A DNA stretch of 64,000 nt from Scopulibacillus darangshiensis. Lineage in GTDB: Bacteria; Bacillota; Bacilli; Bacillales; Sporolactobacillaceae. The stretch covers positions 168,488-232,487 of the forward strand of contig NZ_SLXK01000002.1 in the NCBI RefSeq assembly GCF_004341035.1, in the 5' to 3' direction. The position numbers and the translations under genes were made by a program. How positions within the stretch are numbered: position 1 is the stretch's first letter; each line of letters opens with the position of its first letter. Below, one piece after another: positions 53,601 to 62,593 of this stretch. The notes beneath the pieces were generated by a model. The model worked only from the letters and a program-made list of their open reading frames with translations, was not told the DNA's origin and searched no databases.

Positions 53601-54581
53601 CTATTGTTCCCCCTTCCTGCTATGGATGAGATAGGGCACAATGAAAATCGCTACCGATAGAAGCATAATGATGGCAATCGCCCCGCCTTCTGCGTAATTA
53701 TGGCTGCGGAAGGTTGTCTCAAACATGTAGACGCCAGGCATATCCGTGACAAAATTCGCCCCAGACCCTGTCATCGCGTAGATTAAATCAAATATTTTTA
53801 AAGAAATATGGGCCATGATGATAATGACACTCAGTGTAATCGGCCGCAGCATAGGCAAAATGATCTTCCTGTAAATTTGAAATTCTGAAGCCCCATCCAT
53901 ACGTGCCGCTTCCTTCAATTCTTCGGGAATTCCCCGTAATCCCGCAAGGTACATCGCCAATGAAAAACCGGTCATTTGCCAGACTGCAGCAATGACGACT
54001 GCAATTAATGCAATAGGGATGCCTCCGGTTACCTTTCCGATTTCTATACCCGGCCAAATTGTTGTATCCGTATACCATTTTAGATCCCATCCTAATTTAT
54101 CAAATAATAAATTGACACCTGACGAGGGATTCAATACCCAGCGCCAAACAACTCCCGTCACGATAAAAGATAAGGCCATTGGGAACAAAAAAATATTTCT
54201 GAACAGGGATTCCGCTTTTATTTTCTTGTCAATCATAACAGCAAGACATTGACCTAATAAGGCAACCACGGCAATAAATAATATTGTAAAAATGAGTGTG
54301 TTTCTTAAATCTGACTGGAAACGGAAATTTTGAAACAGTGTCAAATAATTTTCCAGTCCCGCAAATGACAAATCAGGCAATATGGCGTGCCATTTACTCA
54401 ATGAAACATACCCCGTCCATCCAATAAATCCGTAAACAAAAACAGCCACTGCGACAATGGAGGGCAATAAAAAAGAAATGGCCAAAAGCCGATCGGTGGA
54501 CCTTATTTTTTTGCGTTTTGGTCGAGTTTTTGGGTTTGGCTGTGTCCGGGCTGGTGTGTTCTGCAGGTTTGCTTCCGCCAA
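53601..54581 (-). CDS. carbohydrate ABC transporter permease, MalF type
   Basis: 326 aa. A lysine/arginine-rich N-terminal extension (PKTRPKRKKIRSTDR) precedes six segments; EAA loop EAARMDGASEFQIYRKIILPML. Translation follows an intercistronic hairpin after the binding protein gene. Confidence 0.93.
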   Translation of the reverse strand: MAEANLQNTPARTQPNPKTRPKRKKIRSTDRLLAISFLLPSIVAVAVFVYGFIGWTGYVSLSKWHAILPDLSFAGLENYLTLFQNFRFQSDLRNTLIFTILFIAVVALLGQCLAVMIDKKIKAESLFRNIFLFPMALSFIVTGVVWRWVLNPSSGVNLLFDKLGWDLKWYTDTTIWPGIEIGKVTGGIPIALIAVVIAAVWQMTGFSLAMYLAGLRGIPEELKEAARMDGASEFQIYRKIILPMLRPITLSVIIIMAHISLKIFDLIYAMTGSGANFVTDMPGVYMFETTFRSHNYAEGGAIAIIMLLSVAIFIVPYLIHSRKGEQ

Positions 54582-54609
54582 GTAAGTTCCCTCCTTATAA
54601 GATTAATTA

Positions 54610-54636
54610 GGAAAAGGGGAATCTCTCCCCTTTTCC
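54610..54636 (-). other. intercistronic stabilising hairpin
   Basis: Perfect 11-bp stem GGAAAAGGGGA/TCCCCTTTTCC with a 5-nt loop and no T-run after it, directly downstream of the binding-protein gene. Typical of RNA elements that raise binding-protein mRNA over the permease part. Confidence 0.7.
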
Positions 54637-54650
54637 ATTAAATATTATCG

Positions 54651-55925
54651 TTATTTCTTCAACTCACTGCTGGCGTCTTTTAATGACTGAATGAACTGAT
54701 CAACATTTTTTTGCGTGACAAATATGTTGACCGCCTGGTTTACCTTTGTCAAATAGGATTCAGGTGCCGCAGAACCATGTGCAAGGCTTGGTGTTAGAGC
54801 ATCACTCTTAAAGTCTTTCATCGCGTCTTTGCTGTAATCGTCATATTTGGATGGATCAGCATCGGTTCGAGCCGGTATCGAACCTTTTAAAGGATTAAAA
54901 GCGTCTTGCCCTTCGACGGAACCCAGAACAGTTAGGAATTTCTTAACATCACCTTCATTTTTAACCCCTTTAGGCAATCCAAAGGTATCTGTGATAACCA
55001 TAAAATCCCCATCTGATTCAGGTGTTTCAATCCAGCCATAGTCTTTATTCGGTTTAAGGTTCAAGCTTGTGTAATACCCTGCAGCCCAGTCGCCCATGAC
55101 ATTCATGGCAGCTTTTCCGTCAGCCACAAGTTGCGAAGCATCCTGCCATGCTCTGGAGCTGTGGTCATCGTTAATATAACCCAGCATTTTTTTGAAGATT
55201 TCTGCCGATTCCTTTACCTCCGGCGAATCAAAAGGTTCGCCGCCAGTCCATAATGCTTTGTATTTATCTGGACCAAGCTTTCCTAATAAAATGTTCTCAA
55301 ACAGCATTGTTGCCGGCCAAATTTCTTTGTCACCTAATGCAAGGGGTGTAATGCCCTTGGCCTTTAATTTGTCTGCCACTTTAAAAAAGTCATCAAATGT
55401 TTTTGGTGCTTCCAAATGGTTATCCTCAAAAATTTTCTTGTTATAAAATAAAACATTGCCGCGGTGAATATCAACGGGTATCGCATAGATCTTGCTGTCT
55501 TTACTGACCATGTTAATGAGTTCTTTAGGAAATTTATCATCCCAGCCATTCTTTTTATATAAGTCATTGAGCGGCTGCATTTTATCCGAGTTCACCCATG
55601 CCATCAACTCAGCTCCGCCGTGAACCTGGAAGGTTGACGGTGGATCACCGCCTTGCATTCTTGTCGCAAGAACGGCTTTGGCATTCGTGCCTGCCCCTCC
55701 GGCAACCGCCGCATTATTCACCTTGAGGTCAGGCTGTTTCTTCTCAAATACCTTTATTAAAGCCTTCAACCCGTCTGCTTCTCCGCCTGCAGTCCACCAA
55801 CTGAAGATTTCAAGTTTACCTGACTTGTCCTTATCCGATGATCCCCCTGAAGTCGAACTGCATGCTGATAAAATCATTGAGAAAGTTAAAAGAATAGCTG
55901 CGAAAATGCCCCACTTTTTTTTCAT
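54651..55925 (-). CDS. sugar ABC transporter substrate-binding lipoprotein
   Basis: 424 aa, family 1 binding protein. Lipobox LSAC with Cys22, then a Ser/Gly-rich linker. LEIFSWWTAGGEADGLKALI and AWQDASQLVADGKAAMNVMGDW typical. Anchored outside the cell, it delivers a mono- or oligosaccharide. Upstream are a cre site and tandem repeats that suit YesN-type activation. Confidence 0.93.
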   Translation of the reverse strand: MKKKWGIFAAILLTFSMILSACSSTSGGSSDKDKSGKLEIFSWWTAGGEADGLKALIKVFEKKQPDLKVNNAAVAGGAGTNAKAVLATRMQGGDPPSTFQVHGGAELMAWVNSDKMQPLNDLYKKNGWDDKFPKELINMVSKDSKIYAIPVDIHRGNVLFYNKKIFEDNHLEAPKTFDDFFKVADKLKAKGITPLALGDKEIWPATMLFENILLGKLGPDKYKALWTGGEPFDSPEVKESAEIFKKMLGYINDDHSSRAWQDASQLVADGKAAMNVMGDWAAGYYTSLNLKPNKDYGWIETPESDGDFMVITDTFGLPKGVKNEGDVKKFLTVLGSVEGQDAFNPLKGSIPARTDADPSKYDDYSKDAMKDFKSDALTPSLAHGSAAPESYLTKVNQAVNIFVTQKNVDQFIQSLKDASSELKK

Positions 55926-55946
55926 TTTGACCCTCCCTTAAATAGT

Positions 55947-55960
55947 TGTAACCGCTGTCA
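55947..55960. promoter_or_regulatory. perfect cre (CcpA) site
   Basis: TGTAACCGCTGTCA fits the consensus TGWNANCGNTNWCA at all 14 positions, 21 bp upstream of the binding-protein start codon. Indicates catabolite repression of sugar import. Confidence 0.8.
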
Positions 55961-56003
55961 TTATTAAATTAGCAAATATTTCTTTGAAAATAGCTGGCAT
56001 TAT

Positions 56004-56037
56004 CTTCACTATTTTGCGAATACCTTCATTATTTTGC
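56004..56037 (-). promoter_or_regulatory. 20-bp-spaced direct repeats, candidate regulator binding site
   Basis: CTTCACTATTTTGC (56004-56017) and CTTCATTATTTTGC (56024-56037) on the plus strand, 13 of 14 identical and 20 bp apart, upstream of the presumed binding-protein promoter (minus-strand TTTCAA near 55983). Direct repeats two helical turns apart are usual for AraC-type activators, and a YesN-type one is encoded next door. Confidence 0.65.
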
Positions 56038-56046
56038 TTTAACTTA

Positions 56047-56073
56047 AAAAACGTCCCATAAAAAGGGACGTTT
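56047..56073 (-). terminator. terminator after the YesN-type gene
   Basis: 9-bp stem AAACGTCCC/GGGACGTTT and a following T-run on the minus strand. It separates the sensor operon from the importer operon. Confidence 0.85.
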
Positions 56074-56076
56074 CCA

Positions 56077-57630
56077 TCAAGAATAGTTTTTTTGCTTTTG
56101 TGTACGATACTCTTTTGGCGACATCCCTTCGTTTTTTTTAAATACACGGCTGAAGTAATTAGGATCTTTATATCCAACTTGGTAGGCTATTTCTTTTAAG
56201 CTCAAGCGGGTATAGCAAAGCAATTCCTTTGCCCTTTTGATACGTACAGATGTGACATAATCAATAAATGTTATGCTGAAATGTTCTTTAAATAATTTGC
56301 TGAAATAATATGGACTGATGCCGACGCGGCTTGCGATATCTTCCAAAGCCATAGGACTTGCGTAGTTTGTATTGATATATTTTTTGGCTTCCGACATCTG
56401 TCCAAGAGCACCGTGACGCCTCCAGGCTGACAATTGATCGATCACTTTATAAAGCTCAGCTCGTCCCTGCTCCCTTAATTCTATGGGTGTTTCCGCACCT
56501 CTTAAGATAGACGGCTTTAAAAGACTTATCCCTAATTCCTTCGATACAGCGGTGACGATTATAAATAATTCCTTTATATTTTTTCTCATAACCTCTACAT
56601 TGCCTTCAGCCATCATGTTAAGATGTTTGAAATAATGCTCAAAAGCCTTAGGAACCTGTTCAAAAGTTCCCAGTTTGATGGCATCAATCAACCGTTGCTC
56701 AGAATGGTACAATGTGTCTGTTTCCCGGATTTCCTTGTCCATCCCGGGCTCGAAAAGGATGGTTCTTCTATTAATATTCGTATGCCCCAATGCGGTTAAA
56801 GCCTCTTGATGTGATCTCAGGAAGTGTGTGACATCATAGGCAACCCTGCCGACCCCTGAACGGATACTGCCAGATTGAAAAGCCTCGGAAAACATCCTGT
56901 TCACCTTCTCCATTAACCCTGCCACGGCGAGAGCGCCTGCTTCTGTTTCGACCGGGATGAAAACCGGAATCTGCATCCCTGATAAAGGACCGGTTAACCC
57001 ATTGCAGAGCTCTTTCATCGTTCTTTTAAGCCAGCGATAGCGGCTGATTTTATCCCCGGCACTGTCATCAAGTTCAAACACGACGGCATAAGAATTTGCA
57101 AGATGAACGTCAATGGCTGGGCCAAGTTCTGCAATATTAATCTCTTGAGTATGATTTAATAATAGCGTGGTTACCCACTCAGACTGGACAAAGGAGAGCG
57201 TCTTATTAAAGCGGTTGTGCAAATCGGTTTGCGCCTGCAACGTTTGTTGTTCAGATTCAATCTCATTAATGACCCTCAGTATTGTTTCTACCGTTTCGTT
57301 AATGCGTGCGGGTTTCAGCAAATACTCCTTAACCCCTTCTTTCATGACGTTCCGGGCATAATCAAACGTGTCAAAAGCGGAAATCATGATGAATTTAGCT
57401 TTTGATCCTCGAGATTTCATTTCCCTTAACGCCGCAATGCCATCCATGCCAGGCATCTTAATATCCAATAAAACAATGTCAGGAAGATGCGTCATAGCAA
57501 GCTCCATGGCCCTGTGGCCATTATCCGCCTCACCCACGACGACAGCCTGATCACTGAGATTTTCTTTTATCATCTTATAAAGCGCTTTTCGTTCGATTTC
57601 TTCGTCATCAGCTATAAGAATTTTATACAT
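56077..57630 (-). CDS. response regulator with AraC-type output, YesN family
   Basis: 517 aa. Receiver domain with DDEE and phospho-acceptor Asp56 (LLDIKMPGMDG), a long middle part, and two helix-turn-helices at about 410-512 (LEDIASRVGISPYYFSKLF, LKEIAYQVGYKDPNYFSRVF). Overlaps the kinase gene by 8 bp. Predicted to activate the sugar importer genes downstream. Confidence 0.93.
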   Translation of the reverse strand: MYKILIADDEEIERKALYKMIKENLSDQAVVVGEADNGHRAMELAMTHLPDIVLLDIKMPGMDGIAALREMKSRGSKAKFIMISAFDTFDYARNVMKEGVKEYLLKPARINETVETILRVINEIESEQQTLQAQTDLHNRFNKTLSFVQSEWVTTLLLNHTQEINIAELGPAIDVHLANSYAVVFELDDSAGDKISRYRWLKRTMKELCNGLTGPLSGMQIPVFIPVETEAGALAVAGLMEKVNRMFSEAFQSGSIRSGVGRVAYDVTHFLRSHQEALTALGHTNINRRTILFEPGMDKEIRETDTLYHSEQRLIDAIKLGTFEQVPKAFEHYFKHLNMMAEGNVEVMRKNIKELFIIVTAVSKELGISLLKPSILRGAETPIELREQGRAELYKVIDQLSAWRRHGALGQMSEAKKYINTNYASPMALEDIASRVGISPYYFSKLFKEHFSITFIDYVTSVRIKRAKELLCYTRLSLKEIAYQVGYKDPNYFSRVFKKNEGMSPKEYRTQKQKNYS

Positions 57631-59068
57631 GACTCATCTTTCTCCTTTCACTTAATGGCAGTGATAGAATGATCCTTGTTCCCTTTTTCCCATTAGAATG
57701 AATGTTTAGCAGGTTGTTTTCTTTATAAAATAAATCTAATCTCCGTATCACATTATTTAGACCAAGACCCGTTGAATGGCTTTTATTGTTTGGCCTGTCT
57801 GATTGGTTTTCCTTTTTATAAATCCTATCAATGGTCTGCTTACTCATTCCCACACCATTATCAGCAATGTCGATCAGCAGCCGGCCCGCCATCTGACGAA
57901 TCACGAGCTCGATCTTGCCCTGACCTTCATAAGGTTCTATGCCATGAATAAAGGCGTTCTCGACAATAGGCTGGAGAATCATGCCTGGGACGTAATGATC
58001 TAGACAATCTGGCGCAACATCCATTTCCAACACCAAGCGGTCACCAAACCTGGTTGCAAGAATGAAAAAGTAATCTTTAATAATCTTAACTTCTTTAGAG
58101 AGCATAACCGGTTCATCAAGATTCCCTAAATTGTGCCGAAAAAGAGCAGCTGTTGCCGCAATCAACTCGCTCGTTTTATCCGCTCCTTCCAAATAGGCGG
58201 TTTTGGAAACCACATTTAATGTATTGAATAGAAAATGGGGATTCATTTGGTTTTGGAGGCTTTTTAATTCCATCTCTTTTAACAAACGGTCAAGTTCTGA
58301 TTTCTCTTTGATCTCTTCAACAAGTCTTTGTGTGTTGTTTTTCATATGATTAAACGTGTCTGTCAAAAAGCGAAACTCATCCCTGGTCTCAACAACAACA
58401 TCATCACCATCAAACTTCCCTTTCGCAATGTCCTTAGCAGCAGCTTCCAACCGTCTAATCGGGCGTGACATGCCACCCGAAAACCAAATTGTAAAAAGCG
58501 TACAAAAAAGAAGCGTTGTGATAAAAATAGAGATGCCCATATATTCGAAATACCTGTTCTTTTGGTTCATAGTATGGTAAAACCTCTGATAATCGGTTAG
58601 TTCACTATTAATCAGCGCTAATGTTGTGTCTTTAATGAATCCTGCAATTTTGCCTGATTCCGCCAGATGCTCTGAATAAAGATTGATGTTTCCTTCTCTG
58701 AATGCGTGAATGGCCATCGCGCATTCATTTATAAAACTATTAATCATATGCCGATAATTTGTTAGCATTAAATGGTTGTTGTCATGATTAATGAGTATAA
58801 GACGTTCTTGATTATCTAAAAGCTCGTGATGGGACTCTTGGTATGTTTCAAAAAGCTTCGGAGAATGGTCAACAAAATAAGATTGCAGCTCTTGATAGGC
58901 ATCTTCAGTATTTTGTGAGATTTTATTTAAAAGGAAAAAACGCTGCAGCAGAAGATTGTATTGTTCCATCGACTTTTGGCTGCTGTAATAGAGATAGCCC
59001 CCCACACCATTTAAAAGTAAAACAAGGACCATGATAAAAATAAACAGCTTTGTTCTCATTTTAATCAT
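57623..59068 (-). CDS. sensor histidine kinase, YesM/LytS type
   Basis: About 481 aa from the ATG at 59068, overlapping the sensor gene by 8 bp. Two membrane segments flank an outer helical domain of about 130 residues; HAMP follows, then the phospho-acceptor His in QMNPHFLFNTLN and GHKL ATPase motifs DNGVGM and GLGLNNVI. The outer domain is likely read by the tethered sugar-binding protein encoded just before. Confidence 0.92.
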   Translation of the reverse strand: MIKMRTKLFIFIMVLVLLLNGVGGYLYYSSQKSMEQYNLLLQRFFLLNKISQNTEDAYQELQSYFVDHSPKLFETYQESHHELLDNQERLILINHDNNHLMLTNYRHMINSFINECAMAIHAFREGNINLYSEHLAESGKIAGFIKDTTLALINSELTDYQRFYHTMNQKNRYFEYMGISIFITTLLFCTLFTIWFSGGMSRPIRRLEAAAKDIAKGKFDGDDVVVETRDEFRFLTDTFNHMKNNTQRLVEEIKEKSELDRLLKEMELKSLQNQMNPHFLFNTLNVVSKTAYLEGADKTSELIAATAALFRHNLGNLDEPVMLSKEVKIIKDYFFILATRFGDRLVLEMDVAPDCLDHYVPGMILQPIVENAFIHGIEPYEGQGKIELVIRQMAGRLLIDIADNGVGMSKQTIDRIYKKENQSDRPNNKSHSTGLGLNNVIRRLDLFYKENNLLNIHSNGKKGTRIILSLPLSERRKMSHV

Positions 59069-60056
59069 TGCCCCGTCCGCCTTTTTCACTCATAATATCT
59101 GCCTTTTTTATAACGGTTGTTTCTGTATAAAGAATTTTGGGCGGATCATGATGGTGCAGCAATTGCACCATGGTTTGAACACTTTTATGTCCCATTGCAT
59201 AAGGCTTTTGCTTTACCGTCGCGTCAATGACCCCTTTCCCCAGCAAGTTCAATGTTTCTGGCAGGGCATCAAAGGATATTATGTAGAGATCCTTAGCTTT
59301 CCCAAACTTTTCGGCTACGGCCGCGATCCCAAGCCCGTCAAGTGCGCTTGTCCCATAAAAAGCGGTGATATCCGGATGCTTCTGGAACATTTCATATGTC
59401 TTCTCAGCCGCCTGAATCCTAGAGATATTCGATGATTTAACGCCGGCAATTTTTATCCCTGACTGTTTGGACACAGCATCTTGGAAACCTTTGACTCTCA
59501 GCTTTTCGTTCGGATTATAGTTTCCGGTAATAATCCCGACGACAGCATGTCCATTCGTGCCTTTGATAAGGGTTTGGCCCGCCAAGTATCCGGCCAGATA
59601 ATTATCGCTCCCAATATAGGTACTCCTCTCACTGTCAGGGGCATCGGTGTCAATCGTAATAACAGGGATTCCAGCTCTCTTAGCACGGTGAATCGCGTCT
59701 TTAAATGCTGGTTTATCAATACCTTGTGTGATGATTCCGTCGACCTTTGACGCAATCGCCTTCTCTATAATTTTGATTTGTTCATCTGTATTTGTTTGCA
59801 CCGGCCCTATATATTCTATCGCTGCCCCTGCATGTCTGCCTGCATCTGCCGCCCCTTTTTTTAGGGAACGCCAGTAAGGGTTATCCATTTCTTCAGGGAT
59901 CAATATAAAATGGTAAACTGGCTCTTTGATGTCCTTTTCATTGGCCAAAACAACATTTGTATGAAGCGTTTTCAGAAAGAAATAAATTGACATGCCAAAA
60001 GATGCCGCAAATCCAAGTAACAATAAACCGAAGAATATCCTATGGTATTTTTTCAT
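59061..60056 (-). CDS. membrane-tethered sugar-binding sensor protein (RbsB-like)
   Basis: 331 aa. One uncleaved-looking N-terminal membrane segment (IFFGLLLLGFAASFGMSIYF) is followed by a periplasmic-binding fold (DGIITQGIDKPAFKDAI, VITIDTDAPDSERSTYIG, YGTSALDGLGIAA). There is no lipobox, and no cognate permease of the ribose type. In Clostridia and Bacilli such proteins (XylFII with LytS) present the sugar to the kinase. First gene of the three-gene sensor operon. Confidence 0.9.
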   Translation of the reverse strand: MKKYHRIFFGLLLLGFAASFGMSIYFFLKTLHTNVVLANEKDIKEPVYHFILIPEEMDNPYWRSLKKGAADAGRHAGAAIEYIGPVQTNTDEQIKIIEKAIASKVDGIITQGIDKPAFKDAIHRAKRAGIPVITIDTDAPDSERSTYIGSDNYLAGYLAGQTLIKGTNGHAVVGIITGNYNPNEKLRVKGFQDAVSKQSGIKIAGVKSSNISRIQAAEKTYEMFQKHPDITAFYGTSALDGLGIAAVAEKFGKAKDLYIISFDALPETLNLLGKGVIDATVKQKPYAMGHKSVQTMVQLLHHHDPPKILYTETTVIKKADIMSEKGGRGND

Positions 60057-60139
60057 CCCTAACCGTCCCCTTTTTATCCCTTTGGAATAATATTAACAAA
60101 TTTCTGATAACGGGGCTAAAAGTTTTTAAGCTTAGCATT

Positions 60140-60168
60140 TTGGGAAAGCTTGTGCAGTGCGCTATAAT
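60140..60168 (+). promoter_or_regulatory. candidate promoter of the Fsr-like gene
   Basis: TTGGGA (60140-60145), 17 bp, TATAAT (60163-60168). Confidence 0.6.
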
Positions 60169-60212
60169 AAGTTGGAACTTACATAAGCCATACAGAAAAG
60201 GTTGAACGACTA

Positions 60213-61406
60213 ATGGAAGCTGTCATCAAACAAAAAAAGCAAGTTAAAGCAAAGAAAGCACTTTATAGCCTTGGAACGACACATTTTATTAATGATCTGA
60301 TGACCACTGGGGTTGTCCCGGCGCTTTTGCCTCTCTACAAACATGCCTTTGATTTATCTTATACACAGGCCGGGGCTATTCTGATGATTTCATCGATCAC
60401 ATCTTCCGTCATGCAGCCGGTATTCGGTATGTTTACTGATAAAAGACCGAAGACATGGTTTTTGCCGCTCGGGATCTTTTTGACTGGACTTGGGCTAGCT
60501 GCATCAGGATATATGCCATCGTTTCCGCTTCTATTAGTGGCGATCGCCATTTCCGGGCTCGGTTCGGGGATCTTTCATCCTGAAGCATCTAGAGGGGCAC
60601 ACTTGGCTGCTGGTAATGCCAAAGGGACGGCACAGGCTATTTTCCAAGTTGGCGGGAACTTTGGACAGGCGGCTGGACCGCTTATGATGCCTTTTTTCTT
60701 GCTCGCCACCGGTCTTAATGGTGTCGGCTGGTTTGCCCTGCTTGGGTTACTAGGCTCCTTCGTTATCTTTAATATTCTTCCGTGGTACCGATCGAGTCTT
60801 GCTGAAAGCCAATCAAAAAAGAAAGCGAGGCGCGGTCAGCGCTATATTCCGGGCTTGATCGGGCTGACGGTCGTTGTAGTCCTCAGGTCGTGGACACAAA
60901 TCGGTGTTGCGGCATTCTTGCCTTTTTTCTACCTGCAGCAGGACATACCCCTTAAGTTAGGGGATTTTTACACGTTTCTATTTCTAGGCGCTGGTGCGGT
61001 TGGCACGTTTCTTGGCGGCAAATTTTCGGACTTTATCAGTCATAAATGGCTTTTGTTCGGCTCGATGTTCTTAACGATCCCATTCGCTTGGATCCTGCCG
61101 CATGTTTCGGGAGTAATCTCAATTATTGTCTTGCTATTGTTCGGCTTTTTTGTCCTGTCATCCTTTGCCGTCACAGTCGTCTATGGACAAATGATGCTGC
61201 CTAATAATGTGGGCCTCGCTTCAGGGCTTATGATTGGTTTGGGTGTTGGAGCCGGCGGAATCGGAGCGACGTTCATGGGCTGGATTTCGGACCACTATGG
61301 CGTCGATCTTGTCTTTGATCTTTTTGTCGTGATCCCTGTCATAGCCACGATCATTACGCTTTTCCTCCCGAGTGAAAAGAAGCTCCTTTCTCGAACGGGA
61401 GCATAG
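60213..61406 (+). CDS. MFS transporter, fosmidomycin-resistance (Fsr) type
   Basis: 397 aa, 12 hydrophobic segments. GTTHFINDLMTTGVVPALLPLYK at the start and GSGIFHPEASRGAHLAAG are the Fsr group signatures. Exports fosmidomycin in E. coli; true substrate here unknown. Confidence 0.88.
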   Translation: MEAVIKQKKQVKAKKALYSLGTTHFINDLMTTGVVPALLPLYKHAFDLSYTQAGAILMISSITSSVMQPVFGMFTDKRPKTWFLPLGIFLTGLGLAASGYMPSFPLLLVAIAISGLGSGIFHPEASRGAHLAAGNAKGTAQAIFQVGGNFGQAAGPLMMPFFLLATGLNGVGWFALLGLLGSFVIFNILPWYRSSLAESQSKKKARRGQRYIPGLIGLTVVVVLRSWTQIGVAAFLPFFYLQQDIPLKLGDFYTFLFLGAGAVGTFLGGKFSDFISHKWLLFGSMFLTIPFAWILPHVSGVISIIVLLLFGFFVLSSFAVTVVYGQMMLPNNVGLASGLMIGLGVGAGGIGATFMGWISDHYGVDLVFDLFVVIPVIATIITLFLPSEKKLLSRTGA

Positions 61407-61408
61407 TT

Positions 61409-61440
61409 TAAAGGCGCCCCTTTATTGGGAGCGCCTTTTT
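61409..61440. terminator. convergent terminator
   Basis: Stem AAAGGCGC/GCGCCTTT with inner CCC/GGG pairs; T-run after on the plus strand. Shared by the Fsr-like gene and glutaminase. Confidence 0.85.
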
Positions 61441-61445
61441 AATGA

Positions 61446-62378
61446 TCAAAATATACTTAATTCATATCTTGCTGAAAGCATTTCCAGCAATTTAATGCCA
61501 GCGATACTGTTCCCAATATCATCAAGTGACGGCCCATATATCCCCACGCCAAATTTATTTGGAAAAGCGCTTATGATCCCGCCTGATACGCCGCTTTTCG
61601 ATGGAATGCCAACTTTAATGGCGAATTCACCCGACGCATTGTACATCCCGCACGTTGACATAAATGTTTTCACAATCCTGGCAATTTGTTTTGGCAAAAT
61701 AATACGGCCGCTTTGCGGATCCTTGCCGTTATTTGCTATGACGAGTCCTATTCTCGCGAGATCATGACAGTTCACCTCAATGGCGCATTGCTTCGTATAA
61801 AGATCCATTAATTCCTCAACATCACCGGTAATCACATCATGTTGCTTCATAAAGTAACATAAGGCTCGGTTCAAGTCTGCTGTCTTATATTCCGAGGTGG
61901 CTACTTCTTCCGAGTAACGAATCGACGAATTTTCCGTCATATCATGGATCAGTGCAAGCAGCCGGCCGAGTCTTTCATGAACTGTACTGCCGTGAATCAT
62001 ATTCGTCACTGCAAGCGCACCCGCGTTAATCATCGGATTCAATGGTCTGGAAGGAACGGATTCCTCAAGTTTGGCAATGGAGTTGAACGGATCTCCTGTA
62101 GGTTCCATGCCGACTTTGGAAAAGACGTATTCCACCCCATGATCCATAATCACCAGTGCTAATGTTAATATTTTTGATATACTTTGCAAAGTAAAGGTCT
62201 TTTCGACATCACCCGCTGATAAGCATTTTCCGTCGAGATGATGGATTGCTATGGATAAATCCTTTGGATCGGCTTTGCCGAGAGCTGGGATATAATCGGC
62301 GACCTTGCCATCAGAAGTATATGGCCTCGCTCGTTCAACAAGCTCTTCAAGCTCAGTAGACGTTTCACAATACATCAA
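61446..62378 (-). CDS. glsA: glutaminase
   Basis: 310 aa. Serine-dependent beta-lactamase-like fold: nucleophile Ser in LQSISKILTLAL (S-x-x-K), NAGALAVTNMIHG, SGVSGGIISAFPNKFG. Converts glutamine to glutamate and ammonia. Single gene, no glutamine carrier beside it. Confidence 0.94.
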   Translation of the reverse strand: MMYCETSTELEELVERARPYTSDGKVADYIPALGKADPKDLSIAIHHLDGKCLSAGDVEKTFTLQSISKILTLALVIMDHGVEYVFSKVGMEPTGDPFNSIAKLEESVPSRPLNPMINAGALAVTNMIHGSTVHERLGRLLALIHDMTENSSIRYSEEVATSEYKTADLNRALCYFMKQHDVITGDVEELMDLYTKQCAIEVNCHDLARIGLVIANNGKDPQSGRIILPKQIARIVKTFMSTCGMYNASGEFAIKVGIPSKSGVSGGIISAFPNKFGVGIYGPSLDDIGNSIAGIKLLEMLSARYELSIF

Positions 62379-62593
62379 AAATCACTCCAAGCGTCGTTTC
62401 TTAGTCTGTAGTTTGCATCAAAGAGCCTAATTATATAGTATTCCCAGCGATGTTTCAATCCTGCGTCCAGGACGAAGAATTCTCGACTTCACTTCAGATA
62501 TTTAAATACCATGTTTCAACATTTTTTATAATTTTTAAGAGGTTTCTTTTTGTGTACTTAGAATAATATATAGAGATCGCAAAGGGGGAAAAC

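Noticed and set aside
62379-62593. Promoter for the DUF2339-type gene
   Set aside because: AT-rich region with several weak -10-like sites and no convincing pair.
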